DNA of 64,000 bases from Acridotheres tristis. Its lineage: Eukaryota > Chordata > Aves > Passeriformes > Sturnidae. Positions 39,301 through 54,300 of the stretch are shown here, one piece after another; positions within the stretch are counted from its first letter, which is position 1, and each line of letters begins with the position of its first letter. The translations under genes were made by a program, and so were the position numbers. The DNA lies in the NCBI GenBank assembly GCA_037013685.1, contig CM072894.1, positions 14,891,449 to 14,955,448 of the forward strand, written 5' to 3'. Under the pieces are notes generated by a model, which ran no database searches, was not told the origin of the DNA, and saw only the letters and a program-made list of their open reading frames with translations.

Positions 39301-42300
39301 ATAGAACCTCCATATTTTGTGGAAAAACCCCAGTCTCAAGAGGTTGTGCCCAATGCTAGGGTTCAGTTCAAAGCGCTGGTGAAAGGGTCTACTCCTCTGC
39401 AGATAAAGTGGTTTAAAGACAGCCAGGAGCTCCTGTCTGGAGCCAGTCGATCTGTCTGGAAGGATGACACTTCTAGTGTTCTGGAGCTCTTCTCAGCTAG
39501 GACATCTGATTCTGGGAACTACACTTGTCAGATAAGCAATGATGTGGGCACTGCAACCTGCAAAGCAACTCTGTTTGTAAAAGGTGTGCAACCCAATCTT
39601 ATATTTTTGGATTTTTTGTTCTGATTTTTCTGTGCAATTTTGATGGGAGTGGGAGGAAGCCTTTTAGCCTTTTTTTTTTTTCTTTTAATTATGGGGTTTT
39701 TCATTCCTACCTTGAATATTATAAAACCTCAACTTCTCTGTCCATCTTCTAGAGCCCCCCAGATTTATTCAGATGCCAACGTCTGTAGTAGCATTGCGTG
39801 AAGGACAGTCCACCACTTTTGAGTGCCAGGTAGTAGGCACGCCAGAGATCCACATTACATGGTACCTGGATGGGAATGAAGTGACTGACCAAGCGAAATA
39901 CGCCACCTCCTTCATAGATGGTTTAGCCACTTTGAGAGTCACTCAAGCCAGAGTGGCAGATAGTGGGATTTATGTTTGTGAAGCCCACAATGATGCAGGT
40001 AGTGAGAGCTGCAGCGTCGAGCTGAAAGTAAAAGGTTGGTTTTGAACATCTTGTCATCTCTGCCACATATCTGGGGTGAGGAAGTAGGAGACACTTCTTC
40101 TCCCCTCAAAACGATATAAGTTTACTATCTACTTTCCCCTCATTCTTTATAGAGCCTCCAACCTTTGTTCGGGAGTTGCGTCCCACCGAGGTAGTGAAGG
40201 GTTCAGAGGCCACACTAGAGTGTGAGGTGACTGGTACCCCTCCATTTGAGGTGAAGTGGCTGAAGAACAATAAGGAGATGTTCAGCAGCAAGAAATACGC
40301 CATCTCCACCAAAGAATCAGTATTTACTCTTACTGTGACTAACTGTGACGTCTCAGATGTCGGTGAATATCAGTGTATTATATCAAATGAAGGTGGGAGC
40401 TGTTCTTGCAGCACAAGACTCCGCTTAAAAGGTCAGTCCTCTAGGAAGCACACCTCAAACATTATATGCCCTAGCTAAAGTGTAGCAACTGGGATTACTT
40501 TATATGATCTCTTTTTCTCCTCTTCCCTTTCCACGACTTCTCTTCTGAACAACAAACAAAACTCACACCACAGAACCACCATCCTTTGTCAAGAAGCTGG
40601 AGAACGTCACTAGCATTTTGAAAGGTGATGCATTCTTTCAGTGCGTCGTAGCAGGTGCTCAACCCCTATATGTGTCATGGATAAAAGATGAGAAAATACT
40701 AGAAGATGATGAGCACCACCACATTACCTTTGAGAACAACGTGGCAACACTGAAGCTTACTAATGTTGACCTCAGCCACAGAGGGAGATACACCTGTCAG
40801 GCAAAGAATGAATCTGGCGTGGAGAAGTGCTTTGCTTTGCTTTTTGTACAAGGTGTGTACAAGGTGTAACCTTGATGAAAAGTCATGATGGAAAGTCTGT
40901 TCCCTATCTATGTAGCTAACTGCTGTAATTTTTATACTCTTTATACCTCAGAGCCTGCACAGATCGTAGAAAAGGCTAAATCACTTAAAGTCACGGAAAA
41001 AGACCCCGTGACTTTGGAGTGTACTGTGGCTGGGACACCAGAGCTCCGAATAAGATGGTACAAAGATGGCAAGCAGCTCCTGCCCAGTAGATACTACACA
41101 ATGAGCTTTGAAAACAATGTGGCCAGTTTCAGGATTGAACCTGTATCAAAGGAGGATAGTGGTACATACAGTTTTAAGGTTGAAAATGACTTCGGAAGTA
41201 GCACCTGTGAAGCTGTTCTGACTGTGCTAGGTTTGTATTACCAATCCATCAGGGAGTGAATGAAAAATCATCTCCATGAAACATAAGCAAGAAGTTAACG
41301 AGTGTTTTTGCTTTTTTTTGTGTTGGGCAGATCAATCAATTCCTCCTGTATTTATCAAAAAGCTAACCAAAAAGGATACCATTCTGGGATCTTCTATCCA
41401 AATGGAGTGCAAAGTCTCTGGGTCACTCCCCATTGTTGCAAAATGGTTTAAGGATGGAAAAGAGATAACTGACAGTGCAAAATATAGAAGCTTGTGCCAT
41501 GAGAACACTATGTCACTCGAGATTGCTAACCTAGAGCTGGCAGACAGTGCAAATTACACATGCAGTGTCTCTAATGTTGCTGGAAACGATTCTTGCAGTG
41601 CTGTCCTGACTGTGAAAGGTTTGAAACTCTTTTACTACTTCTTATCTATGATAAATGCTGGGAAAAATACCTTAAATCTTATACTAACATAACACTCTTA
41701 TACATCTTAACACTTACTGAAAACTTGGTCTCCATGCTTGCCTCACTGATTTTCTTCATTCTTAGACATTTCTGATGTAACTGTGTCTTTTTCTTAAAAA
41801 CTGCAGAGCCACCAAGCTTCTTAGTAAAACCTGGAAGCCAGCAAGCCATACCAGATTCCACAGTGGAGTTTAAAGCCACACTGAAAGGAACACCACCCTT
41901 TACAGTAAAGTGGTTCAAAGAAGACTTAGAACTTGTATCTGGTCCAACTTGTTTCATTGGGATTGAAGGTTCAACTGGGTTCTTAACCCTCTATTCAGTG
42001 GATTCTTCTAGGAGTGGGCACTACACCTGCCACGTTTCAAATGACGTTGGCAGTGACTCTTGCACTACAACACTGATGGTAACAGGTGTGCACTCTTTCT
42101 TCTTGTGTTGTTATCTTTTTGTTTCCTTCTTCTCTTTCCTTTATGCCAAGCCCACCGTGGTGATCTTTGATATGCTGCCAAGTGGATTCCCTACCCTGTG
42201 TTTGTAACCCACAGCTGTTTGACTCTTTTTCCACCTATTTTCTCTCCAGTATTAATTCAGACATTCCTGACCCCACTTTTTTTGGTTTTTTAGAACCCCC

Positions 42301-45300
42301 CAAGTTTGCTAAGAAGCTAGAGGCAAGAAAAGTAGTCAAGCAGGGTGACTCAGCCCGGCTTGAGTGCAAAGTAAGTGGATCTCCAGAGATGAAAGTAGTG
42401 TGGTTCAGAAATGACCATGAAATTGTTGCCAGTGAAAAATTCCGGACATCATTCATTGACTCTGTGGCCGTGCTTGAAATGAATCATCTCAGTACTGATG
42501 AGAGCGGTGACTACATCTGTGAAGCTCACAACCCTGCCGGCAAGGCCAGCTGTAGCACCAAAGTCACAGTGAAAGGTTAGCTGTCCTCTTGTTCTCCGAC
42601 TGCATCCTATTTTTCCCCTGTTGGTTGTATCCCTTAGAAATACACAGGAATATAAGGTTAATTTATTTCAGGACTGGCCTGTTCTTCATGTCATGTTTGT
42701 TTCTTGATGCCCCCTCATCTTCTCTGCCAGTGTCTAAACAAGAGAGGTGATCTTAATGCAGATGGGGCCTAAGCTAGTTTTTCCCCAGTTCTATATTTTT
42801 TAATATCCAAGACAGTTCATAGTAAGAATTGCTATATCAAGGAGCTGAAATACAAAGAGAAAGACACAAACTGACTAGTGTAATTTTTACACCTTGTATG
42901 GGAGATAACTACCAGCTAAATGAGACCTGTACGCTCTCTGCCAAAGGTCATCCCTCTGTTTACCTTTTCTAAAGGGGAGCTAAGGGCTTTTAATGCTCAC
43001 CTTTGTGCAAGCTCATTTCATATCATGCCCAGAAAATGAGGGAAGTCTTGCCCATCCTGTAGATATTCTCAGCAGTCCTGTTTTCCAGAAGCTGTAGACT
43101 CTTTGTCAATCAAAGAGCTTCAGACTACTTTCTAAATACTCCTTTCTTCCCTTGTTAGAACCTCCTGTCTTTAGCAGAAAGCCTTCTCCAGTAGACATTG
43201 TCAAAGGATCTGAGGTTAGCCTGGAATGTGAGATTTCAGGAACACCTCCATTTGACGTTGCCTGGTACAAAGACAGGAGACAAATCCGCAGTAGTAAGAA
43301 GTACAAGGTTACAGCCAAAAACTACCACACAAGCGTTCGCATTCTTAATGTCGAAGCTGCAGATGTCGGTGAATATCAGTGCAAAGCACAGAACGACGTA
43401 GGAAGTGACACTTGTATTTGCACTGTGAAGCTGAAAGGTAAAGTACTGGTACCTGCAGTGCTCCCAGGGGTGCTGCATTGCTCTTCTTTGCTGAAACACT
43501 GTGAGTATTTACTATAATTGCATATTTCTTCTTCAGAACCACCAAAATTCTTGACTAAAATAAACAGCATGACTGTTGTAGTTGGTGAACCAGTAGAGTT
43601 ACAAGCAAGAGTGGAGGGCTCCCAGCCAATTTCTGTGCAGTGGCTTAAAGACAAAGAGGAAGTTATCAGAGAAAGTGAGATCACGAAGATAACATTTATG
43701 GAAAATATTGCAACTTTGCAATTTGTACGCACAGAGACAAGTAGTGCTGGAAAGTACACCTGTCAGATCAGAAATGATGCTGGAAGTCGCGAGTGTATGG
43801 CTACCTTAACTATTCTAGGTGGGTAAAAAGCACAAATTCATGGAAGTTTCTTTTTAAAGTTAGAAACTTGGCTATTTAGTATCAGCTGTATACTTTGCTT
43901 ATGCCTCGGAGTTCAAAACAAACAAAATAGAGAATCCTTCTCCTTCCATCAAGCAGAAGTCGGGCTCCGTATTTCCAGTTGTCCAGCAATAAGGTTGAAA
44001 GGAACTGCTCTGTATTTCTGTCATGTTTCCTGCTCATGGCTGCTCAGAGAGGGAGACTATATTTTAAATGAATATATACTTTTAAATTACTTAAAGTATT
44101 TTAAAATATTTTTACTTAATTTTGGAAAGCATCTGAAATTTGCAGTTTAGGGTAACAGAAAGGATGGGAAAAACAGCTGTAAAAAACTCCACACCCCAAC
44201 AAATTGAAATTTCCTTAATATCAAACGTGTAAACCCCATCTCATTGTGCTATAATACTTACAGCTAATACTAATCAAACCCTGTTTTAACCATACGTGTT
44301 ACCTATCTCTCCTTCCAGAGCCTGCAGTCATTGTAGAGAAAGCAGAGCCAATGAAAGTTACTATAGGAGATGCCTGTACTTTGGAATGCAAAGTAGCAGG
44401 CACACCACAGCTTTCCACTGGGTGGTTCAAGGATGGCAAAGAACTGACCAGCAGCCAAAAATACAGAATCACTTTCATCAATAATGTATCTACACTTAAA
44501 ATTATGGATGCAGAAAAGGAAGATGGTGGATTGTACACTTTTGCTGTGCAAAACGACGTGGGGAAAAGCAGTTGTACAGCATCGGTTGATGTCTTAGGTT
44601 GGTTGGGTAGCTTGTCTTCTATCTTTTGCAAAAGCTTCTGTTTGGCCATATTCTCTGTCTTTTCTTCCATTCCTTTACACATTTTCTCTCTAACCATGGA
44701 TTTATTATGTTTTCTTATGCAGACCGAATAATTCCTCCTTCTTTCACAAGAAAACTAAAGGAAACCCCTTGTGTTCTGGGTTCCTCAGCACTGCTGGAAT
44801 GTAAAGTGTCAGGCTCACCTCCTATTTCTGTTGCCTGGTTCCAAAATGGACTTAAGCTAGTCAGTGGAGAAAAACATCAAATCTCCTTTTCAGATAACCT
44901 GTGTATTTTAGAAGTTAATTCACTGAGCCATTCAGATACAGGCACTTACACCTGCAAAGCTACCAACACGGCTGGCTCAGATGAATGCAGCGCTTTATTG
45001 ACTGTACAAGGTGGGTATATGATGGTCAGGAAGCTCTCTGAGCTATTCTTTTCTCTTTCTCTCTTGAAATTATCTGCAGTCTTTTGTAAATATTCTTGGG
45101 GAAAATTATTGACAGAAAAATAAAGATTTTGCTCTTTTCTTTGGTAGGTGTGTGGAAATACCAGAGCTATGCTGCAGCAATTTCATATCTGTCTTTTTCT
45201 TTTGTTTATTTAGAGCCACCTTCTTTTGAGAGGACCCCAGAGCCTCTGGAAGTCCTGCCAGGCACAAGCATCACTTTCACATGTGTTGTCAGAGGAACCC

Positions 45301-48300
45301 CTCCTTTCAAGGTTAACTGGTTTAGAGGGTCCAATGAGCTTGTGCCAGGGGACAAATGCAATATCTACTTGGAGGAGTCCGTTGTGGAGCTTGAGTTATT
45401 TGATGTAACTCCTCCCCAAAGCGGAGAGTACACTTGTCTAGTGACTAATGATGCTGGCAGGGTAAATTGTACAACACACCTTACAGTAAAAGGTTTGTAA
45501 AGATGATGTCTCTTCATTTACCTTAAATTATTATTTCTTTTTCTCCATTTGGCACGTTGTGCTCAACATTTGTGACTTACCTTTCATTAGAGCCAGCTGT
45601 CTTTGTGAAGAAACTGAGTGATCAGTATGTGGAGCCTGGCAAGCCCATCATCCTAGAGGGCACTTACACAGGCAGCCTGCCCATCTCTGTGACATGGAAG
45701 AAGAACGGCCACACCATCGCACAGTCTCAGAAGTGTAGCATCACCACCACAGAGAAATCCTGCATCCTGGAAATACTTGACAGCACTAAAGAAGATGCAG
45801 GAGAATACACTTGCCATGTTGAAAATGAGGCAGGAAGAGATGTTTGTGAGGCTGTAGTCTCTACCCTAGGTGTGTGCTCCCTTTGCTTCATTACCTTGCC
45901 TTTTTTGAAGTGTATGCTTTCCAAAACCTGGCACACAATAAGCCTGTCTGATTGCTTCTCTTTTTTTAGAACCTCCCTACTTTGTTACACACTTGGAACC
46001 TCTTGAGGTGTCAGTTGGGTCTTACACAACATTGCAATGCCACGTTGCTGGAACACCTGAAATTACTGTGTCTTGGTACAAAGGTGATACAAAACTCAGG
46101 TCTACTCCTGAGTATAAAGTGTTCTTTAAAGACAATGTTGCTACACTTATTTTCAACAAAGTGGCTAGCAACGACAGTGGAGAATATATCTGCAAGGCAG
46201 AAAACAGCGTAGGAACTGCATCTACAAAGGCTCTCTTAACAGTCCAAGGTGATGATTTTATATTAGCTTGCTAAAATGCTTTTTCTCTTGCAAAACTGTA
46301 CCAAATAAAAAAAACGTTGCTTCCTGGAGTGTATTTATCCTTTACTTGCTTTCTTCCAGAACGCAAACAACCACCTTCCTTTGCAAGAAAATTAAAGGAC
46401 CTCGAGCACCCTGCTGGTTTACCCCTTAAGCTTATGTGCCGGCTCAATGGCTCAGAGCCCATTACTGTCACTTGGCACAAAGATGGTGTGCTGCTAAAGG
46501 ATGACCACAATGTGCACACATCCTTTGTAGATAACGTTGCAGTGCTGCAATTGGTGCGAACTGAGATGAATCATACTGGGCAATACACCTGCACAGCCAC
46601 CAATTCTGTGGGCACTGCCTCCTCAAGTGCTCGGCTCACAGTGGCAGGTGTGTTGGCTTATAAAACTTTTACTTGGATCATAGGCTCCTCCCTCTTATTT
46701 TAATGGTATCTGTGTGTTGAATTACCTTTTTTCTGAGGTATGAGTATTACATGGTTTTCTTGTGTTTCTAGAACCCAAGCAAGCACCTGTCTTCGACATC
46801 AAACCAGAATCTATTGATGTGCCTTTTGGAGAAACTGCTGATTTTGAATGTCACGTTACGGGAGCCCAGCCAATACACATAACGTGGTCCAAGGATGGTC
46901 GGGAGATCCGAACCGGAGGAAATTTCAATATTACATTCACAGCCAACACAGCTCACCTTCGAGTGCTCAGAGTGGGTAAAGGAGACTCTGGCCAATATAC
47001 TTGCCAAGCCAGTAATGAAGCTGGGAAAGACTTCTGCTCAGCCCAACTCAGTGTCAAAGGTATTAAGTCACCTTTGTTTGTACATTTTCTTTTTCTTGGG
47101 TAAAGAGATCTCTTTGTCTTTGATCTTCTACCATTTCTACTTTAGAAATATATAGAAAGTAGCTTTCCAGACTGCAGACATTAATCATGTAATGACATTC
47201 TCCCATCATACTGTGTAACTGCAGAAGTCTTGTGTGCCTGCAAAATCTTCAAGCAGAAAGGTACCTGTGTGAACCTGTTTGTATGGAGAGTTGCACTCAC
47301 ATTACTTTTTACTTTAACAGTTAAACTATAGTCACTGTGGTAGTCACTCACAGCAATTGCTGTATGGAAAATGATAGTAAATACAGCTCTACCTTGCATT
47401 TGTTGGCCTGCATAGGTGACTCTTTTGAATTTGCTAAAGATTTCAGTTGCAGTTCTGAATTTTTTATTTAATCTAGACTATAAATCACTTAATTTCTTCA
47501 TGCAGAAATATACTTTAAAGATGTGTAAGCAAGTGAAACGATCCCTACCGTGTTTCTGTTGCTCCCAGGGAGGAAGGGCTTGTCAAATCTTTCATGTTGC
47601 TGTGGGAACCCTGTTACTTGTTACCACTCAAAGGTAGCAGCAAAATTTCGATTGGGTGGAGAAACCATTCTTTGTGTATCTTTTACAGCTTCGACTGTCT
47701 GATGCAGCAGGGTCTAAAGCTGGCAGAACATAGTTTTAGTTGTCTTTGCCTTCTTTTCTTAATCTTCTGTATTTCCTTGAAAGGAAACTCTGGTTGTGGA
47801 TGCACACAACTTCTGTAACAATTTTATTTTTGTGCTGTAGTACTCTTGTGCCTCCCAGAATTCTTGCTCAGCACTGTAGATTTCACATGGCAAACAGGTA
47901 TGTTGTCATTCTCTACATACTTATTCTGTTCTGTAGAACCTCCCAAGTTCATCAAGAAGCCTGAAGCTTTGCGGTTCGTGAAGCAGAGGGACACAGTTCA
48001 GCTTGAATGTAAAATCAGTGGCACACCAGAGATCAGAATTGTATGGTACAAAAATGATCAGGCACTCCAGGCAAGCGACAGGCTGCACATGTCCTTTGTA
48101 GACTCCGTGGCAACGCTGACCATCTTGGATGCCAGCGCTGAAGATGCTGGGGATTACATCTGTGAAGCCCACAACTCTGCTGGCACAGCCAGCTGCAGCA
48201 CTTCAGTCACAGTGAAAGGTCAGCGCACGGCTCCGCACTCACCAGAATCCCTGGCTGCATATCCCACTGCTGCTGCAGCACTTGCTGGCTGCTGGGCCAG

Positions 48301-51300
48301 TATCTCTCCAGCTGCTCTTGCATTTAAATGCTGCTGTGTTTAAGCAGCAGAGATCAGGCAGGAAATAGTGGTGGGTGTTCAGCACTGTGCAGTCATTCCC
48401 TCGTTTCCTCATTTAAGTCAGTTGCAGGCTGAACAAGGCAAACTTGTCAGATCACAGCAGAAGCATGGACTACGTGGAACACCAGCCATGATGAGGGAGC
48501 TGGGAATACTTTTCAGCCATTCCTCTGCCTCCTTTTTATTCACAGTGATACTGATGGGAATGAAATTTAAGACGGAAGAGGAGGCTGTGTAGCTGAGCTT
48601 CACTGACTGTAGCTTTCCTAACTAGAAAGAGCAGGGGAGAAAGATGGAATGTAAGATGGAATGTGACCCTAAAAGCAGAGAGAGCTTTTGGGGAAGTACA
48701 CTGAGCACTGATTCCAGACAGGTGCAGAAGTATCACATTTTCTGCCCTTTGAATTCTGAGTGCTGGGATTTTTTAGATGTGAGGCCACATATTTAAAAGC
48801 TAAATATGTGTTTACAATGTAAGCGTAGGCTCCCTTCCTGAATATGTTGCTTCCTGCTACTATCCAGAAACCCATCCGAGAAGGAAGCTCACACATTATG
48901 ATATGATTCTTTTTTTATAGAGCCGCCTGTTTTTAGCAAGGTGCCAAGCCCTGTGGACACTCTTAAAGGCTCAGATGTTATCCTTCAGTGCGAGATAGCA
49001 GGGACTCCACCCTTTGAGGTGGCTTGGTTCAAGGACCGAAGGCAGGTCAGGAGCAGCAAGAAGTTCAAGGTGACAGCAAAGCACTCCGTTGCCAGTCTTC
49101 ATATTCTCAATTTGGAATCTCAAGACACTGGAGAATATCAATGCAAAGCTATGAATGAGGTGGGAAGTGACACTTGCACCTGTCCAGTGAAATTCAAAGG
49201 TTTGTATGCTAGAGGATCAACATCTCTTTTCTTGATCTCCTGGCTGTCACTCTTACAAGCTAGCATGTATGATTAACTGTCCTCTGCCTCCTTGTTTTTG
49301 CTATCAGAACCACCACGGTTTGCCAAGAAGCTGAGTGACACTGCAATCTTCATCGGGGAGCCAACAGCCCTGCAGGCAGTAGTGGAAGGATCCCCACCAA
49401 TTTCAGTTGTCTGGCTCAAGGATAAGGGTGAAGTTATTAGGGAGAGTGAAAATGTTCAAATGTGGTTTATGGACAACATTGCAACTCTTGAGATTGCCAG
49501 TGCAGACGGAACTGATGTTGGAAAGTACATCTGTCAGATCAAAAATGATGCTGGCATGCGGGAGTGCTCTGCCTTTTTACAGGTCCTAGGTGGGTATAGC
49601 CTACTCCACTATAGGTACTGTGTCTTAGCTTGCACAGCTGGCTCTACCAACCTGTGCCTTCTGCTTACACCCTGTGCTCACAAGGTTGTGGGTAGATTTC
49701 CCTGTGACACACAGACCCCTCCGTTCCTATTTCAGAACCAGCAGTCATCTTAGAGAAGACCGAGCCGATCACAGTAATGGCTGGCAATCCTTTTACGTTG
49801 GAGTGCAAAGTAGGAGGAACACCTGAGCTTATCACCAAGTGGTACAAGGATGGCAGAGAACTCAAGAGTGACCGCAAATACCAAATTACCTTTTTCAACA
49901 ATATATCCACTTTGAAAGTCTTCTCTGCAGACAGGGGAGACAGGGGCTTGTATACTTTTGAGGTGCACAATGAAGTGGGGGACAGCAGCTGCACTTCTTC
50001 AGTTGATGTTTCAGGTCAGCTCTATGTCTTTATTGTTCACTCTTGTTTTTAAAGGAGGCTTTTATTTTTTTCCCCCTTTCTTTCCCTCAAAAGAAATCTC
50101 AACACTTGTCTTCCTGTTCTTCTGCCCTGTCCTACTTAGATCGCCTTGTTCCTCCTTCATTCTCAAGAAAACTAAAGGAGACAAATGGGGTGCTGGGATC
50201 CTCTGTGCTGCTGGAGTGCAAAGTGTCTGGCACAGCTCCCATATCTGTGTCTTGGTTTCAAGATGGGAATGAGATTGTTAGTGGAGAAAAATATGAAATC
50301 TCATTCTTGGATAATGTTTGTGCTTTGAAGTTGAATGCCCTGGATGTCACAGATACAGGGTCATATACATGTGTGGCAGCCAACGTGGCTGGATCTGATG
50401 AATGCAGTGCCTTCTTGACTGTACAAGGTCAGTGGAAGGATACTGCCATGCCTTCAACAAAATTCTTCTTCCCTCTTCTCTTTTATTTCTCTGGCTTCCC
50501 ATGGTTTCTTTTTCATGGTTTGTTTGGTTTGGGGTTTTTTCCCATAGTTTCTTTTATTTTTTCTTTTTGACTCAAACCTGCTCATTTTCCTCCCCACAGA
50601 GACCCTCCTATTAACATCTTTCTCCCTCTTTCACTTCTTTGCATGATCCTTAGAACCACCTTCTTTTGTGAAGACACCTGATCCCCAGGAAGTTTTGCCT
50701 GGATCAAATGTGACATTCACCAGCTACATCAAGGGCAGTACTCCCTTCAAAGTGACCTGGTTCCGAGGCATCAGGGAGCTGGTGCCAGACAGCAACTGCT
50801 CCATCTCTCTCAATGAGTCTGTGGCACAGCTGCAGCTGTACAACGTGGAGCCAGGCCACAGCGGGGACTATGCCTGTGTGGTCACGAATGATGCTGGCAG
50901 TGCCTCATGTACAACACAGCTCTTTGTGAAAGGTGTGTTTGGGTGTGTGCATGAATGCACAGTTATCTTCATTCACTCCCTGCCTGCAGCTCTTCCACAT
51001 CTGTCCCTCTTACTATTGATTTATACCTTCCCACAGAGCCTGCAGTCTTTGTGAAGAAATTAAGTGATTTCAGTGTGGAGCAGGGGAAGTCCATTGTGCT
51101 AGAAAGCAGCTACATTGGCACCCCTCCCATCTCTGTCACCTGGAAAAGAAATGGCATGCCCATTTCTCAGTCTCAACGCTGCACTGTTACAACTACTGAA
51201 AAATCTGGCATTCTTGAAATCTTCAACAGCACAAAGAGTGATGAAGGCGAATATACCTGTGAGGTGGCAAATGAGGCGGGTGGGGATGTTTGCCACAGCC

Positions 51301-54300
51301 TTGTATCTATCTTAGGTATTCATCACCCCTGATCCCCCTAATGAACCCAGTGAAGCTCTGCCTCTGCTCACCACATTCTCTCCTTCCCTAGAACCACCTT
51401 ATTTTGTCACGCACCTGGACCGTGTGGAGGTGAAGGTTGGCGAGCCCTTGACCTTAAAATGCCAGATTGGCGGTTCACCAGAAATCAAGGTGTCCTGGTA
51501 CAAAGATGACACCAAGCTCAGATCAACACAGGCTTACAAAATGCACTTCAAGAACAATGTGGCAACACTGGCATTCTCTGCTGTAGAGGATAGCAACATT
51601 GGAGAATATATCTGCAAAGCAGAAAATAGCATCGGCTTTGCCACTTCCACAGCTTTGCTTGTTGTTAAAGGTGATGGGCCAAGAGCCACTCTTTTGTGGG
51701 GTAGTTTATTGGAACTCTTTGTTGTCTACAGAAAGGGGGTTTTATTAATTTCAAAGATAATTAATTCTAGATTGGCTTCCTACTGATAGTGGTGATTATT
51801 ATTGTTTTGCAGAGCGTCAACTTCCCCCTACGTTCACCAGAAAACTTAAAGATATTCAGGAGGTGGTTGGTGCCCCAGTGACATTTGACTGCCGCATAAC
51901 TGGCTCAGAGCCTATCCAGGTGTCTTGGTACAAGGATGGGGTTCTCTTAAGCAACACTGATAATATGCAATCAGCCTTCTTAAATAATGTTGCGACTTTA
52001 CAGATCTTAGAAACTAGTATGGATTACTGTGGCCAATATACTTGCTCAGCACAAAATGCTCTGGGGACTGCCTCTTCCAGTGCCAAACTTCTCCTTACAG
52101 GTTTGTAGATCACATTGTAATGAAAATCTTTTGTATGTCTTTGCTCTTTTACTTCTCCACCCTCTTTCCCATTCTACTCATTGTATGGTGGCCAGGGACA
52201 ATGGGCATGGCGTGGTGAGGCAGGCTTGGTAGTGAGCTCTGCCCTGCTTTCCTCTTTCCAGAACACCTACAACCTCCCTTCTTTGACATCAAGCCAGTAT
52301 CTATCGATGTGGCATTAGGGGAAAGTGCAACCTTTAAGTGCCACGTGACTGGTTCTGCTCCCATGAGGATTACTTGGACCAGAGACAACAGAGAGATTCG
52401 CCCAGGTGGCAACTACAAAATGACACTGGTGGAAAACACGGCCAGCTTGACAGTCCTAAAAGTTGGTAAAGGGGATGCTGGACTCTACACATGTACTGCC
52501 AGCAATAGTGTTGGAAAGGATGCGTGTGCAGCTCAGCTGGCTGTCCAAGGTATTGCTGTGGGCTCTATGTTTATGAGCTTTTCTTTGCAAGGCAGACCCT
52601 TGGAAAACACAGTCCTGAATGCAGACATGTGTGCGACTAACAATCTTTACAAGAGGTTACTCTGAGATGTCTTATTTCACTTAAATGTTATTGTAATACT
52701 TAAGTACTTACATTTCTTCTCCTTTGGCATGGGACATGATTTTTCTTCTCTTATCTTCCATTGAAACATTAACTCTCCCTTATTAATTTGTTGTGCCTTT
52801 ATGAATGGTTCTGTTGGACAGCCACATGTCTTTCTAAAGTCTTTCTCCAGCACTGACAGTCGATAGGTTGCCCATGTGTAGCTGCATGTGTAGCTCCTGC
52901 AAATAGCTTTGCTCTTTCACAGATTGAAAACATTGAAAACTACCCTTCTAAACAACAAAGCTGGGGAATCTGAAATCAGATTTGGTGACAAATATACATT
53001 TCACCCAACACTTCACCTCTCTTTATAGTGTGTGGATCTAAAACTAAAATCTAAATTTATGAATGGCTCAGACTGTCTTGGTGCAAGTGACACATGTATA
53101 TTAGTGCAATTTCCTCAATGTAGGTGGAAACATATTTATAGCTGTTCCGGTTATTTCAATCTCACTGATTTTATAAAAGAAGAAATGTAACATACGCTGC
53201 TTAGATTATGCCTGAGTTAAAAGATCCCTGTTGCTTTTGCACTTTCTTTCCTCTTTTTTCTTTTTTTTTCTCTTTTTCTGTATGATTTTGGAGTGCAAAG
53301 AGGAGGGGGGATATTTAAAGAGTAAATCTTTTTACTCTCTAAGAAAAATAACACAGGAAACTGAGCTACTAGTAGCAAGGTTTTGAATTAATTATTTGTC
53401 AAATCTTTTATATATATCAAGTTTATTCCAGCCATAAGCATTTTTCTTGGTGGGGATGGAAAGAATATTAGACTGAATTACCTGGATTCAGTAATAAGTA
53501 GGTCTGCCGTATTTTTAGTTTGCATTTTGTAGCTTACAAAATGCATTGAAAAAATGTAGCAAGAAATCAGACCTCTTTAAAAGATCTGAAGCTTCCTTCT
53601 GCCACAATAATTCTGTTTATTATTAATTATATAATTGCTAATAGCTTTATTTGAACAGAGTTACCATTTGCAAAATGATCCCAGCTGACCTTATTTTTTT
53701 ACTCTTCAAATCTTTATTCATTGAAAACCTGAGGAGTTTTTTCAGTATTATTATTTTTTGATCCTGAGTTTGCTGACACTTTTTAGTGTCAGTATTCTTT
53801 ATAATTTGTACAGTTTTCCCAGGGATGTCAAATTAGTGATATTGATTGTTTTCAAGCAATTCTGTAGAACTTGAAAGGGTGATCTCTTTGGGTGCATTGA
53901 TTTGCATGTGTTTAATTTGAGCATGTGCTGTCTCACTTCTATGGCATGCATCCTTTTGTTTGTAGAATTAAGATCTTTCTTTTAATTGACCTTGAAAACC
54001 TCACAGTTTTTCATTAACTTTCTCACTCTAGCATCTAATGTTCCCAATCTGTAGTTTTAATAAGTGCTTTATGTTCTAGAACTGCTTTACATTCTAAATA
54101 TATAACCTTACTAATATGTATATCCTCATTTTTTGAAAGGAGTGGAATCAGAGTGTGACTACTCAGCAACTGTTAGTGTGCAGATAGATGGTCAACTCTT
54201 TCTCAAAGTGAAATCTGAGAGTAAATTGCTAAGGATCCAAGACTCCTGATGTTAACAAATCATCATTTCTATTTTTAGAAACTCAGGAAGTTTTGTTTCT